From Nostoc indistinguendum CM1-VF10 (GTDB lineage: Bacteria > Cyanobacteriota > Cyanobacteriia > Cyanobacteriales > Nostocaceae), in contig JAHHHS010000058.1 of NCBI GenBank assembly GCA_019359215.1, forward strand, positions 1 through 46,468: a stretch of DNA of 46,468 nt. The letters are read 5' to 3'. This document shows, one piece after another, positions 31,590 to 38,966 of this stretch. Position 1 is the stretch's first letter. Each line of letters begins with the position of its first letter. The notes beneath the pieces were generated by a model. That model saw only the letters and a program-made list of their open reading frames with translations, did no database searches and was not told where the DNA came from. Position numbers and translations under genes: made by a program.

Positions 31590-32456
31590 TCAGGCAATGG
31601 TCGAAGCCGCTATGCGGGAGCTATGATCGGTGCTGGTAGCGACTGGCAACCATGCTTCGATTTCCTGTGCCATTTTGGCGGCGTTGCTCTGGTACATCGC
31701 GATCGCGTCCTTCCCGACGGGTAAATGCAGCGGCGGATGTTCTGTATTGGCGAGTTCAATAATCACAGCCGCAAACTTTTTCGGATCGCCAGGTTGGTTG
31801 CCGTGTAGCGCATCAGCTCCGCTCCGCATCCGACCTACCGTTGCCTGGTAATCGGCGATGATGGTCTTAGCGGCAACATAAGATTCAGCGCTCAGGAAAT
31901 CGGTACTAAAAAGACCAGGAGCTACTGCCGTGACGTGGATGCCGAGCGGTGCTAGTTCGACTGCTAACCCTTTTGAGAGACCTTCGACCGCAAATTTAGT
32001 GGACCCGTACAATCCCCAGCCCGGAACTGTATCGTAGCCGAACAGCGAGGTGATATTGATCACCCGCCCGGATTTTTGCTGGCGCAGGTACGGCAACACC
32101 GCACGAGTCACGTTCAATAACCCAAACACGTTGGTATCATACTGTTTACGAACTTCGGCATCCGTGGCTTCTTCGATCGCAGTAACCATGCCAAACCCGG
32201 CATTATTGACTAAGACATCAACCCGGCCGAAACGGGTAATGCCTTCCCTGACAGCCTCTTGTACCTGGTCTTCCTGGGTAACATCCATCTGCACAACGTA
32301 CAGATCCGGGTGGTTGTGCAGGGTAGCGGCAAGTTGTGCGGGTTGACTGCGAACCGTTGCTATTACCTGGTCGCCTGCTGCCAGGGCTGCTTTGGCAATT
32401 TCTAACCCAAAGCCTCTGGAAGCTCCTGTAATGAACCATACTTTCTGTGTTTTCAT
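31590..32456 (-). CDS. classical SDR, first gene behind cassette copy 4
   Basis: VWFITGASRGFGLEIAKAAL gives the TGxxxGxG NADP motif, VDVLVNNAGFGMV the NNAG motif, and INITSLFGYDTVPGWGLYGSTKFAVEGLSKGLA the Ser and YxxxK catalytic residues. The PG motif is VAPGLFSTDFL and the C-terminal tail (to residue 288) suits ketoreductase-like SDRs. It has the cassette ribosome binding site AAAGGAGAACAAG directly before the ATG. Substrate unknown. The genes downstream on the same strand (GMC, SDR, NIPSNAP, nitronate monooxygenase) make a plausible operon. Confidence 0.92.
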   Translation of the reverse strand: MKTQKVWFITGASRGFGLEIAKAALAAGDQVIATVRSQPAQLAATLHNHPDLYVVQMDVTQEDQVQEAVREGITRFGRVDVLVNNAGFGMVTAIEEATDAEVRKQYDTNVFGLLNVTRAVLPYLRQQKSGRVINITSLFGYDTVPGWGLYGSTKFAVEGLSKGLAVELAPLGIHVTAVAPGLFSTDFLSAESYVAAKTIIADYQATVGRMRSGADALHGNQPGDPKKFAAVIIELANTEHPPLHLPVGKDAIAMYQSNAAKMAQEIEAWLPVATSTDHSSRIAASTIA

Positions 32457-32565
32457 CTTGTTCTCCTTTAGGTTGGTGGAGCTTGCTGCCCACCTCGATT
32501 AACTTCATTCTTCTGCGATCGCTCAATTTACACCACTCAAATTCTTTGAGTTAAAACGCGACTTA
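32454..32565 (-). promoter_or_regulatory. regulatory cassette copy 4
   Basis: Dyad ACTCAAAGAATTTGAGT at 32535-32551, intact GCGATCGC, leader with GGTGGGCAGCAAGCTCCACC (5-bp hairpin just before the ribosome binding site) and CTAAAGGAGAACAAG-ATG. It is nearly identical to copy 1 from the dyad to the start codon. Confidence 0.78.
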
Positions 32566-32621
32566 ATCATTTGGATTGGAGGAAAGCAGCAGGAAGAGAG
32601 GTTGTTGAGGAAAGGAGCTTG

Positions 32622-32780
32622 TTAGACTTTATATGCTTGGCTGTGAGCTGCATGATGAAGTAATTCTGGATTGTCCTGCTCACGAACATAATGTTGAGTG
32701 ATATTGGAAACAGTAATGTTGTTATCATTCCGACTCACTAGCTCTAGAGTGTCTCCGGCTCCAACTTCGGTAGTGTCGAT
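32622..32780 (-). pseudogene. MOSC-type domain C-terminal stub
   Basis: The frame IDTTEVGAGDTLELVSRNDNNITVSNITQHYVREQDNPELLHHAAH resembles the end of a MOSC domain (EVGAGD.I.LV) followed by the three-helix domain (TV..I...Y). There is no start codon in a sensible place. It could come from the same kind of MOSC-ferredoxin fusion gene whose ferredoxin domain is stranded at 18704. The rest of 32566-32811 holds no gene. Confidence 0.5.
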
Positions 32781-32811
32781 ATATCAAAATCCTTGTATAC
32801 AATTTTACGTC

Positions 32812-33267
32812 TTACTCGTCGTCCAATCTGGTCAGGTTCTCTTCATTGGTATCGACGACAAAGACGGCTAGCATACGCATGGGTTGAGTATTACTGGCAT
32901 TTGCGCTGACACGATGATGATCGCCAGGTACTTCAAAAAAATTCTCACCAGCGTGATATACCTGCTCCGGATTATCATTGATTTTGCTACGAATAGCACC
33001 TTCAAGCACGGTTGCATAGACAAAAGCCGAGGCTGCATGGATATGTGCGGGTGTTGAGCCACCTGGTGCATATTCGACCAGCAAGCCTTTGATACTCTTT
33101 CCAGGCACATTAGGAAGGGCGCGATCAAAGACCAGCGTTACCTTAGACTTATCAGCAGATAAATCATTGGCTGAAGCTGCGAATACGGGGAGAGTTGCGA
33201 ATATGGAGAACGTTATGAATATGGAGAGAGTCATGAATGCAAGTCGCGAGAAAAATCTAGTAAACAC
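32812..33267 (-). CDS. exported cupin-domain protein
   Basis: GTG at 33267 with AAGGAGA 6 bases upstream is the best start; an ATG at 33327 has no such signal. Residues 1-31 are a signal peptide (VFTRFFSRLAFMTLSIFITFSIFATLPVFAASA). The mature cupin has EYAPGGSTPAHIHAASAFVYATVLEGAIRSKI (His-x-His and Glu-like ligands) and GENFFEVPGDHHRVSANAS (final His). Similar exported cupins occur beside redox clusters, with no fixed function. It stands alone between a MOSC stub and an NmrA-type gene, with a possible own promoter in 33268-33458. Confidence 0.78.
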   Translation of the reverse strand: MFTRFFSRLAFMTLSIFITFSIFATLPVFAASANDLSADKSKVTLVFDRALPNVPGKSIKGLLVEYAPGGSTPAHIHAASAFVYATVLEGAIRSKINDNPEQVYHAGENFFEVPGDHHRVSANASNTQPMRMLAVFVVDTNEENLTRLDDE

Positions 33268-33458
33268 TTCCGTTCTCCTTGCGTGAATACAAACTGGTGG
33301 ATATAAATCCGTATGATGTGCCCTCATGCTGAATCAAGCCGATCGCGGATTAGACAGGTGTCTGTTGAGTTGAGCTTTGTAAAACTCAGTAGTTGCGGAT
33401 GTTGAACTTTGTGTCCTCAACTCAACCGATGTCAGCATTAAATTCTCATTGCTGATCT

Positions 33459-34208
33459 TTAAGCGATCGAGCGGTTGAGCCAGTCTTCAAAACGGGTCGA
33501 GCCGATGAGCGAGTTGCCCTGCGGAACGAGCTGATCGTTCAACGCTGCACCAAAGTAACAGGCGTGGCTGTCTACAACTACCTGACGTGAGTCGTGAGTT
33601 GCACTCAGGAATTGGCGGATGATTTCCTCAAAATGAAACCTATCTGGACCCGCCAAATCGATAATGCCGTTGACTGGCGCTCCCAGCGTCATATCGACCA
33701 GCGTGTCAACAACGTCATCTGACCAGACGGGCTGAATAAAGGCAGGGGGCAAGTGAACCGTTTGCCCATCCGTGGGGAATTGAGCGATGATCGTCTCAAT
33801 GAACTCAAAGAACTGTGTAGCACGGACGATTGTATAAGGTATTGCTGCTGACTGGATCAACTTTTCCTGAGCGACTTTCGCACGCATATAGCCGCTATCA
33901 GGGATGCGATCAGCACCGACAATTGACACCACAACGTGATGAGCCACACCCGCGTCTGCTTCCGCCGCCAGCAGGTTTCGGGATGACTTCTCGAAGAACT
34001 CCAACACTGCCGCATCTTCAAAGGAGGGTGAATTCGTCACATCGACAACAACTTGGGCACCCACTAACACCTCAGCTAGTCCCTCACCTGTAACAGCATT
34101 GACACCTGAAGAAGGGGACGCTGCCACCGTCTCATGTCCACGCTCACATAGCCTGCTGATAAGCTTCTTACCAATCAGTCCATTGCCACCAATGACAACA
34201 ATTTTCAT
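33459..34208 (-). CDS. NmrA-type NAD(P)-binding SDR
   Basis: MKIVVIGGNGLIGKKLISRL is the atypical-SDR dinucleotide motif and VNAVTGEGLAEVLVGAQVVVDVTNSPSFED the usual second half. HHVVVSIVGADRIPDSGYMRAKVAQEKLIQSAAIPYTIVRATQFFEF matches NmrA/TMR-like oxidoreductases. The length (249) is normal. Such proteins are NAD(P)H-dependent reductases of quinone-type substrates or nucleotide sensors. A 59-bp promoter-like repeat lies 31 bp upstream of its start, the same as before the FMN reductase stub at 35572. Confidence 0.82.
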   Translation of the reverse strand: MKIVVIGGNGLIGKKLISRLCERGHETVAASPSSGVNAVTGEGLAEVLVGAQVVVDVTNSPSFEDAAVLEFFEKSSRNLLAAEADAGVAHHVVVSIVGADRIPDSGYMRAKVAQEKLIQSAAIPYTIVRATQFFEFIETIIAQFPTDGQTVHLPPAFIQPVWSDDVVDTLVDMTLGAPVNGIIDLAGPDRFHFEEIIRQFLSATHDSRQVVVDSHACYFGAALNDQLVPQGNSLIGSTRFEDWLNRSIA

Positions 34209-34238
34209 GACAAAACCTCTGATAATTTAAAGAACAGG

Positions 34239-34297
34239 GTTGTTGAGTTTTGAGCCGTCCGCAGTGAGTTGTGAAAACACGAGAACTTACTCTCGAT
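34239..34297 (-). promoter_or_regulatory. promoter-like repeat P2, copy 1
   Basis: This stretch of about 60 bp differs from 35614-35673 at 5 positions. It contains GTTGTTGAGTTTT, GTGAGTT(G/T)TGAAAAC and ACGAGAACTTAC. It lies 31 bp upstream of the NmrA gene. It is unrelated in sequence to the five ACTCAAAG cassettes. Confidence 0.6.
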
Positions 34298-34334
34298 TGA
34301 ATGCGTAGGTCTTTGCGAATATTTTGCTCTTAGC

Positions 34335-34847
34335 TCAATTTCCTGCCAGTTTGGTGTGTTGGTGGGGGCACAGGCGACAAATACGATGCACCTCTAATTG
34401 AATGGAATAGTGAGATGTGCGAAGCTCGTAAGCAATCAAAACTATTCCCCCAAAAAGAACGGCAACTCCGCCGAGAAAGACTATCAGTGCCATCTGTGAT
34501 AGCCAATTGGCATTAATGGCGACTGCTATAGCAATGACCAGCATATCCAGCATAAAGACTAGGATGGAAGTATAAGTAAGAACAAGGGCATCATGCACGA
34601 AATGATGGTGCCTCAGCAGATCCCTCAGCAAAGATTCAAGTTCTTGTACCCTCTGAGCTTTATTTTGATTGTGAGCCAGATCGGACTTCTGCAAGTCGCT
34701 CAGTTCGTGGTTGACGGTACGTAGGCGATCGCCAAGGGAACCGTACCGGACAATCAACCCATTTACCACGATGGCACAAGCCGTAATCATGACGACAGGC
34801 GCAATGATCAGGTCAATTGTCTTTGTCACTTCCTCAATTGACGACAT
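34335..34847 (-). CDS. DUF2721-like membrane protein
   Basis: ATG at 34847 with AAAGGAG 9 bases upstream is chosen over an upstream frame extension. MSSIEEVTKTIDLIIAPVVMITACAIVVNGLIVRYGSLGDRLRTVNHEL is the first membrane segment and the RYxxLxDRLR motif of DUF2721 proteins. A charged middle helix (residues 55-85) follows, then two membrane segments (95-118, 121-146). The C-terminus has cysteines and His (HRICRLCPHQHTKLAGN). Function unknown; about 40 bp after a small gene at 34886. Confidence 0.65.
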   Translation of the reverse strand: MSSIEEVTKTIDLIIAPVVMITACAIVVNGLIVRYGSLGDRLRTVNHELSDLQKSDLAHNQNKAQRVQELESLLRDLLRHHHFVHDALVLTYTSILVFMLDMLVIAIAVAINANWLSQMALIVFLGGVAVLFGGIVLIAYELRTSHYSIQLEVHRICRLCPHQHTKLAGN

Positions 34848-34885
34848 AATGCCACGCTCCTTTAGATAAGGCGTTAACCATATCT

Positions 34886-35170
34886 CTATTTGATTTCGGC
34901 GGGGTCGAATTCGGTGACTCGTCCCGAACGGGCAGCCAGAAATACATCGTAGGAAGAACAATAGGCAATCGTGACATCATCAGCTTTGTTGTAAAGATGA
35001 ACGACCGTGTTCGCTCCTCCAGGTTGAAGGGCAATAGGTTCCAGGTCGCCAAAAAAGAGGCGACGAATGGTATCACCGCTGCCCAATTCATCCCTTAATT
35101 TCCGTAACAGAGCCAGTTTCCCTTCCAAGGTTGGAGGGGTTGGATCAGCAGGATGCTTTACTTGAGTCAT
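34886..35170 (-). CDS. small hypothetical protein
   Basis: The 94-residue product starts MTQVKHPADPTPPTLEGKLALLRKLRDELGSGDTIRRLFFGDLEPIALQPGGANTVVHLYNKADDV; its ATG is preceded by GGAGAG. The DELGSGDTIRRLFFG and FDPAEIK stretches suggest a compact alpha/beta protein, but I recognise no family. It is probably co-transcribed with the DUF2721-like gene 38 bp downstream. The 190 bp beyond its start contain no gene. Confidence 0.55.
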   Translation of the reverse strand: MTQVKHPADPTPPTLEGKLALLRKLRDELGSGDTIRRLFFGDLEPIALQPGGANTVVHLYNKADDVTIAYCSSYDVFLAARSGRVTEFDPAEIK

Positions 35171-35359
35171 AATTGCTCTCCAAGGTTGTTAAAATTACTG
35201 GTCAAACTTTTTCATACCCAGACGCAGTTAAGTTACGATAAAACCATGCTGCTCAGGCAAGTAACAGGTTTCCTTTTAACCAAGAGCCACAGTGGTGTGA
35301 ACCTGGGAAGCCGCACCTTTACCGTCTAGATCACTGAATGTTGAAATGCTCTACTTTGT

Positions 35360-35572
35360 TTAGACAGGGAGATTGAGTTTGGCATTTTCTGGCATTCCCT
35401 CAGCCTCCTCCAAATCTTCATCATAGAGCGGTAAGGGCAGATCGCGAAAATCTAGGTAGGACACTTCTGCACCTACGGCTTTAGCTCCTTCAACAGCAAT
35501 TTTCGCCAGTTTTTTGTTGACAGAATCTTGGCGAGCACTCCCGGCAAAAGCGAGAATTTTGGCAGTAATCAT
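35360..35572 (-). pseudogene. N-terminal stub of an NADPH-dependent FMN reductase
   Basis: ITAKILAFAGSARQDSVNKKLAKIAVEGAKAVGAEVSYLDFRDLPLPLYDEDLEEAEGMPENA is the FMN-binding N-terminus of the flavodoxin-like reductase family (GSxRxxSxNxxL). A normal protein has about 180 residues; this one stops after 70 (KLNLPV) and lacks the SPEYN flavin loop. The start has AAGGAGG upstream, so the stub may still be translated. The P2 promoter repeat is 42 bp upstream. Confidence 0.75.
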
Positions 35573-35613
35573 GAATTCCTCCTTTCCTTCTAGTTTTCTC
35601 GTGATGAGTCTAT

Positions 35614-35673
35614 GGTTGTTGAGTTTTCAGCCATCCGCCGTGAGTTTTGAAAACACGAGAACTTACCCTCGAT
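35614..35673 (-). promoter_or_regulatory. promoter-like repeat P2, copy 2
   Basis: See the copy at 34239: 5 differences over about 60 bp. It lies 42 bp upstream of the FMN reductase stub, in the same orientation. Confidence 0.6.
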
Positions 35674-35762
35674 CAGCCGTGTTTTTCACTCATGGCATTC
35701 CCACATCGTTACGCAAACCGGAACAGTAGGGGACGATAGTGGTTAAAACCGTTGGGAAAAAC

Positions 35763-36170
35763 TTATATCGCCTTCTCTGGTGACTGAATTGTTCTCAACG
35801 CTAATCCACTAATCCAACATCCCAATCCATCAACAATTAACATCAGGTAAGCGGTGAGTTGGAAAAGCAAGCCCCAACCTTCAAAGGACACTTGAGAAAC
35901 ATGATCGGGGCTAATGACTAAGTGATGATTGTAGATTGCAGAAAGGAGTGAGCCTGCTATTGAACCCAGCAAGAGGCAGTTACCGATGCGGTAGAACGGC
36001 GTCCAGAGTAAACCGGCTGCAATAATGGGAGCTAATATCACCACAACACCTACAAACAAACCCTGAAGCAGAGAAAGGGAAACTGGGATTTCGTTATGCG
36101 CGAAGCCGTGCAATCCATGAACGATTACATGCATAACGACGATCGCTGTTCCATACTGAGAAATCTTCAT
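35763..36170 (-). CDS. small four-helix membrane protein, unknown
   Basis: The 135-residue product has four hydrophobic segments (about residues 5-22, 32-56, 62-82 and 98-125). A His-rich N-terminal part (MHVIVHGLHGFAHNEIP) and NHHLVISPDHVS could bind metal or haem, but that is speculation. The start has AGGAGAAGTAAG upstream. It lies 20 bp downstream of the epimerase-like gene at 37132, so it is probably its operon partner. I recognise no named family. Confidence 0.65.
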   Translation of the reverse strand: MKISQYGTAIVVMHVIVHGLHGFAHNEIPVSLSLLQGLFVGVVVILAPIIAAGLLWTPFYRIGNCLLLGSIAGSLLSAIYNHHLVISPDHVSQVSFEGWGLLFQLTAYLMLIVDGLGCWISGLALRTIQSPEKAI

Positions 36171-36190
36171 CTTACTTCTCCTTTAACTTG

Positions 36191-37132
36191 TTAACTGGCA
36201 TGAGCCGCAACGGTGTTAACCATCCATTCCAATGGTCGAGGCTGAAAATTTAGTTCGCGTTTTGCTTTGGCATTCGATGCGCCTCGCATCTGAGTTTGGT
36301 AGTAAACAATGTCCGCACCCCCCTCCAGTTTGAGAGCATCTTCAATGGATACTCGCGGCGGGGGTGGAGCATTCAGCGATCGAGCAAACGCAGGCAGCCA
36401 ATCGCGCACCGCTAAAGGCTGATCATCTACAATCAGATAAACACCCCTGTTGCCCTGCTCTGCGGCCGCAACTGTTGCGATCGCTGCATCCTCAATGTGT
36501 AACCATGACCAGACGCCATCCCCATTCCCAACGATCGGAAACTGTTGCTGCCGCACCTGTTGCGCTACATCACCATCCGGATTGAACCAGGTGCCAGGCC
36601 CGTAGAAGAAACCATAGCGTAAAGCAATTCCTTCGAGATTGGATGTTTCCAATAAACGGTGTTCAATCTCAGTTACGAGGCGAGCATCTGCGGCAACGGC
36701 GGGGGAGGCGTCAAGCGATAACGGTGTTTCCTCATCTGCCAATCCAGCACCGGGAATTCCCCAGAAGGCGACCGACTGTCTCAGGTAACGGCGCACCCCT
36801 GCTGCCTGTGCTGCCGCCAGCACATTGGCTCCGCCTTCTAACCGAATGCGCGTATTCAGAGGCCCTGCTGCACTCATTGATTCGCGGCTGTAAGTTTTGG
36901 GTAAGGCGGTGAGTTGTTCAATCACCACCTCCGGTTGAGCCTGGCTAATAGCCGCTTTAACTGAATCCGCGTCGAATACATCTGCGATCGCTGGTTCGAT
37001 TCCCTGTGCCGCTAATGACTCTGCTCTTTCTTGGGAGCGGGTCAGCGCGACAACGTTGTGTCCTTTGGCAAGTAATTGGTCGAGTAGCGGGCGACCGATC
37101 GCTCCTGTTGCCCCGGCAACAAAAATCTTCAT
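36191..37132 (-). CDS. NAD-dependent epimerase/dehydratase-type SDR
   Basis: ATG at 37132 with GAGGAG 7 bases upstream is preferred to an in-frame start 42 bases upstream. MKIFVAGATGAIGRPLLDQLLAKGHNVVALTRSQERAESLAAQGIEPAIADVFD is the extended-SDR dinucleotide fold. RGVYLIVDDQPLAVRDWLPAFARSLNAPPPPRVS is the substrate-domain end found in epimerase-like proteins. The YxxxK region is modified (VRRYLRQSVAFWG), so catalysis may differ from sugar epimerases. Length is normal (about 313). It follows the VOC gene at 37293 by 160 bp and is in the unit headed by cassette copy 5. Confidence 0.85.
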   Translation of the reverse strand: MKIFVAGATGAIGRPLLDQLLAKGHNVVALTRSQERAESLAAQGIEPAIADVFDADSVKAAISQAQPEVVIEQLTALPKTYSRESMSAAGPLNTRIRLEGGANVLAAAQAAGVRRYLRQSVAFWGIPGAGLADEETPLSLDASPAVAADARLVTEIEHRLLETSNLEGIALRYGFFYGPGTWFNPDGDVAQQVRQQQFPIVGNGDGVWSWLHIEDAAIATVAAAEQGNRGVYLIVDDQPLAVRDWLPAFARSLNAPPPPRVSIEDALKLEGGADIVYYQTQMRGASNAKAKRELNFQPRPLEWMVNTVAAHAS

Positions 37133-37292
37133 TTGTGACTCCTCTAAAACTTGTTGGCTAGTATGGCAGTACATTGCGTTGATAGCGGAGGAGGTAGAGG
37201 GGATAATATTAGCTCCTCTACTTCTCCACCCATTTCCTTGTCATAACCTCTGTCACGAACTTCGCTTCTGTCCTTAAGCGATCAATGTTCTA

Positions 37293-37760
37293 TTACCGTC
37301 CGGGAAGCCGCACCCTGACTTCTTGGAGTATCCAACCATTGCCGTCAGGATCACTGAACGAGGCATAGGAAGCATAATCGCCACGCTTTGGATCGGGGCC
37401 TGGTACTCGTCCCTCAGTTCCGGCATGGTGGAAGATCCCGCCGATGTCGTGGAATACTTCACTCACCTTCACACCCCGCTCAACAAGTTCGGCACGGGCT
37501 GCTTCGATGTCGTAAACGATTAGATACAAGCCTTGAACTGAGCCTGGCTCGGCTAAGGACACTCCTTTCCCAAAGATGATTGATGCTTGCGATCCAGGCG
37601 GGGTAAATTGCACGACTCGGAAACCATTCTCGCCAGGAAAGTCAGCATCAAGTCGCCATCCCAACGTTTTGTAAAAGTCTTTGGAGCGATCGACATCGGC
37701 AACGGGTATCACCACAACTTCGAGTTTCATGTCTTGACTGGTTACAGTATTGCTACTCAT
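37293..37760 (-). CDS. VOC (glyoxalase-fold) protein
   Basis: MKLEVVVIPVADVDRSKDFYKTLGWRLDADFPGENGFRVVQFTPPGSQASIIFGKG is module 1, and GLYLIVYDIEAARAELVERGVKVSEVFHD...YASFSDPDGNGWILQEV module 2. The protein is 155 residues and lacks the C-terminal extension of the VOC protein at 26979. The MSSNTVTSQDMKLEV start and the AAAGGAGAACAAG ribosome binding site are those of the cassette family. Function: a metal-dependent lyase, dioxygenase or binding protein; substrate unknown. Confidence 0.88.
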   Translation of the reverse strand: MSSNTVTSQDMKLEVVVIPVADVDRSKDFYKTLGWRLDADFPGENGFRVVQFTPPGSQASIIFGKGVSLAEPGSVQGLYLIVYDIEAARAELVERGVKVSEVFHDIGGIFHHAGTEGRVPGPDPKRGDYASYASFSDPDGNGWILQEVRVRLPGR

Positions 37761-37872
37761 CTTGTTCTCCTTTAGATTGGTGGATTTGCTATTTAGATTC
37801 GTTACTTTTTATTCTTGTGCGATCGCTCAATTTAGACCACTCAAGTTCTTTGAGTTAAAACGTGATTTAATT
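37758..37872 (-). promoter_or_regulatory. regulatory cassette copy 5
   Basis: Dyad variant ACTCAAAGAACTTGAGT at 37840-37856, GCGATCGCACAAG, second-type leader AATAAAAAGTAACGAATC and CTAAAGGAGAACAAG-ATG. Its upstream similarity to copy 3 is interrupted by an insert (37870-38097) and resumes at 38098. Confidence 0.75.
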
Positions 37873-38097
37873 GTTCGGCATGGGAAGGGAGCAGCAGGAA
37901 ATTGTCAAAAGAGGCAGGGGAGCAGGGAGCAAGGGGGACGGTCTGAGACAGAGCTTGTACTCCACCCCAGATGAACGCTCTAGAAGGGCGGGGCTTTTAA
38001 ACGCTCCGCGAACATACCCATGTTCCGCTACGCTCCACGCCAAAGGAAAGGGCTTGCTCCCCCTGCTCCCTGCCCCCTTCCCCTCCGCCTCTTCGGT
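37870..38097. mobile_element. about 228-bp repeat-rich insert inside cassette copy 5
   Basis: Copy 3 runs directly from the dyad side into GATGTGTGTCC. In copy 5 the same two parts are separated by 228 bp. The insert is rich in GGGGAGCAGGGAGCAAGGGGG and the inverted CCCCCTGCTCCCTGCCCCC, so it can fold on itself. It codes for nothing recognisable and looks like a cyanobacterial dispersed palindromic repeat. Confidence 0.6.
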
Positions 38098-38194
38098 GAT
38101 GTGTGTCCTCCTAGACTTTCAGCATTCAAGTGAATTGTGATTTGAAGTTAAAGTCATGAAGCGCTCTTCATGAAAACCTTTGTTGCGATAAACA

Positions 38195-38761
38195 TCAAAA
38201 ACGTTCGTTAATTGCTGCCATAATGGTTACTATCAATTGCTCAATAGTCCAACGCTCGCGATAACGAATCTCATTAACAAACAAAGCTGGTGCAGCTTCT
38301 ACCCCACTTCGATATCCACCTTGAATGTCTGCAATGATGTGATTGACATAAACTCCTTTGGATAAGTCTTGCAAAAATCGAGGAATGTCAAGTCCCAGGC
38401 GATTCGCATATTCCACAAGGTATCCGTTATCTAAGGCTTGTTGATAGATAAAGAGCATCTCATGCATCTGCCAAAACTGACCTTGCATTGCTGCTGCTTC
38501 TGCTGCTTCTGCTGCCCGTTGAGCATGAGGATGAATCTGTTTCTGGGGAAAATGACGAAAGATAAAACACACATCATTCTCCGCGAAAGAATGACTTAGC
38601 TGCTGTTGAGCGGCTTTAATCAACCGATAAACGTTTGCACTTTGAAAACATTCATAATCTCCATACATGATGAGTACAACACTGGCACTTAGTACACCTT
38701 GAATGTGATCCTGAATTAAAGGCGGGACAAACAAGGAATGATGCTTGCGATCGTCAGCCAT
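38195..38761 (-). CDS. DsbA-family (thioredoxin-fold) protein with single active-site Cys
   Basis: VVLIMYGDYECFQSANVYRLIKA begins a DsbA/DSBA-like fold; FIFRHFPQKQIHPHAQRAAEAAEAAAMQGQFWQMHEMLF and LDIPRFLQDLSKGVY are the inserted helical domain, and AAPALFVNEIRYRERW the cis-Pro loop region (188 residues). The active site is Cys38-Phe-Gln-Ser, so the second cysteine of CxxC is missing. There is no signal peptide, so it is likely cytosolic. Candidates are glutathione-type transferases or isomerases of the same fold rather than disulfide oxidases. No close gene partner; 205 bp from the response regulator. Confidence 0.75.
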   Translation of the reverse strand: MADDRKHHSLFVPPLIQDHIQGVLSASVVLIMYGDYECFQSANVYRLIKAAQQQLSHSFAENDVCFIFRHFPQKQIHPHAQRAAEAAEAAAMQGQFWQMHEMLFIYQQALDNGYLVEYANRLGLDIPRFLQDLSKGVYVNHIIADIQGGYRSGVEAAPALFVNEIRYRERWTIEQLIVTIMAAINERF

Positions 38762-38925
38762 CTTTCAGACCTGTCAAGCAAACTTAAACCCTGCAACTAA
38801 ATTGCTGTTAGCGTTTGCATGAAGTCAATATAGGTAATTTACTTTTACATGTCATCCGCTGAAAGTCCATAATTTGGCACAACATAAGGATGGATGAAGT
38901 AATCCATCAAAAGTAGTAGATTGAC

Positions 38926-38941
38926 TCCGACTAAAGTCGGA
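38926..38941. terminator. perfect 16-base dyad after the response regulator gene
   Basis: TCCGACTAAAGTCGGA is a complete palindrome lying 26 bp past the stop of the regulator gene in its reading direction. There is no U-tract, so it is a weak terminator candidate. The rest of 38762-38925 contains no gene. Confidence 0.35.
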
Positions 38942-38966
38942 ATCCAAGCCTCGACTAAAGTGAAAC

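Noticed and set aside
38926..38941. The 16-base dyad as an operator of the island cassettes
   Set aside because: TCCGACTAAAGTCGGA shares no sequence with the ACTCAAAG dyad.
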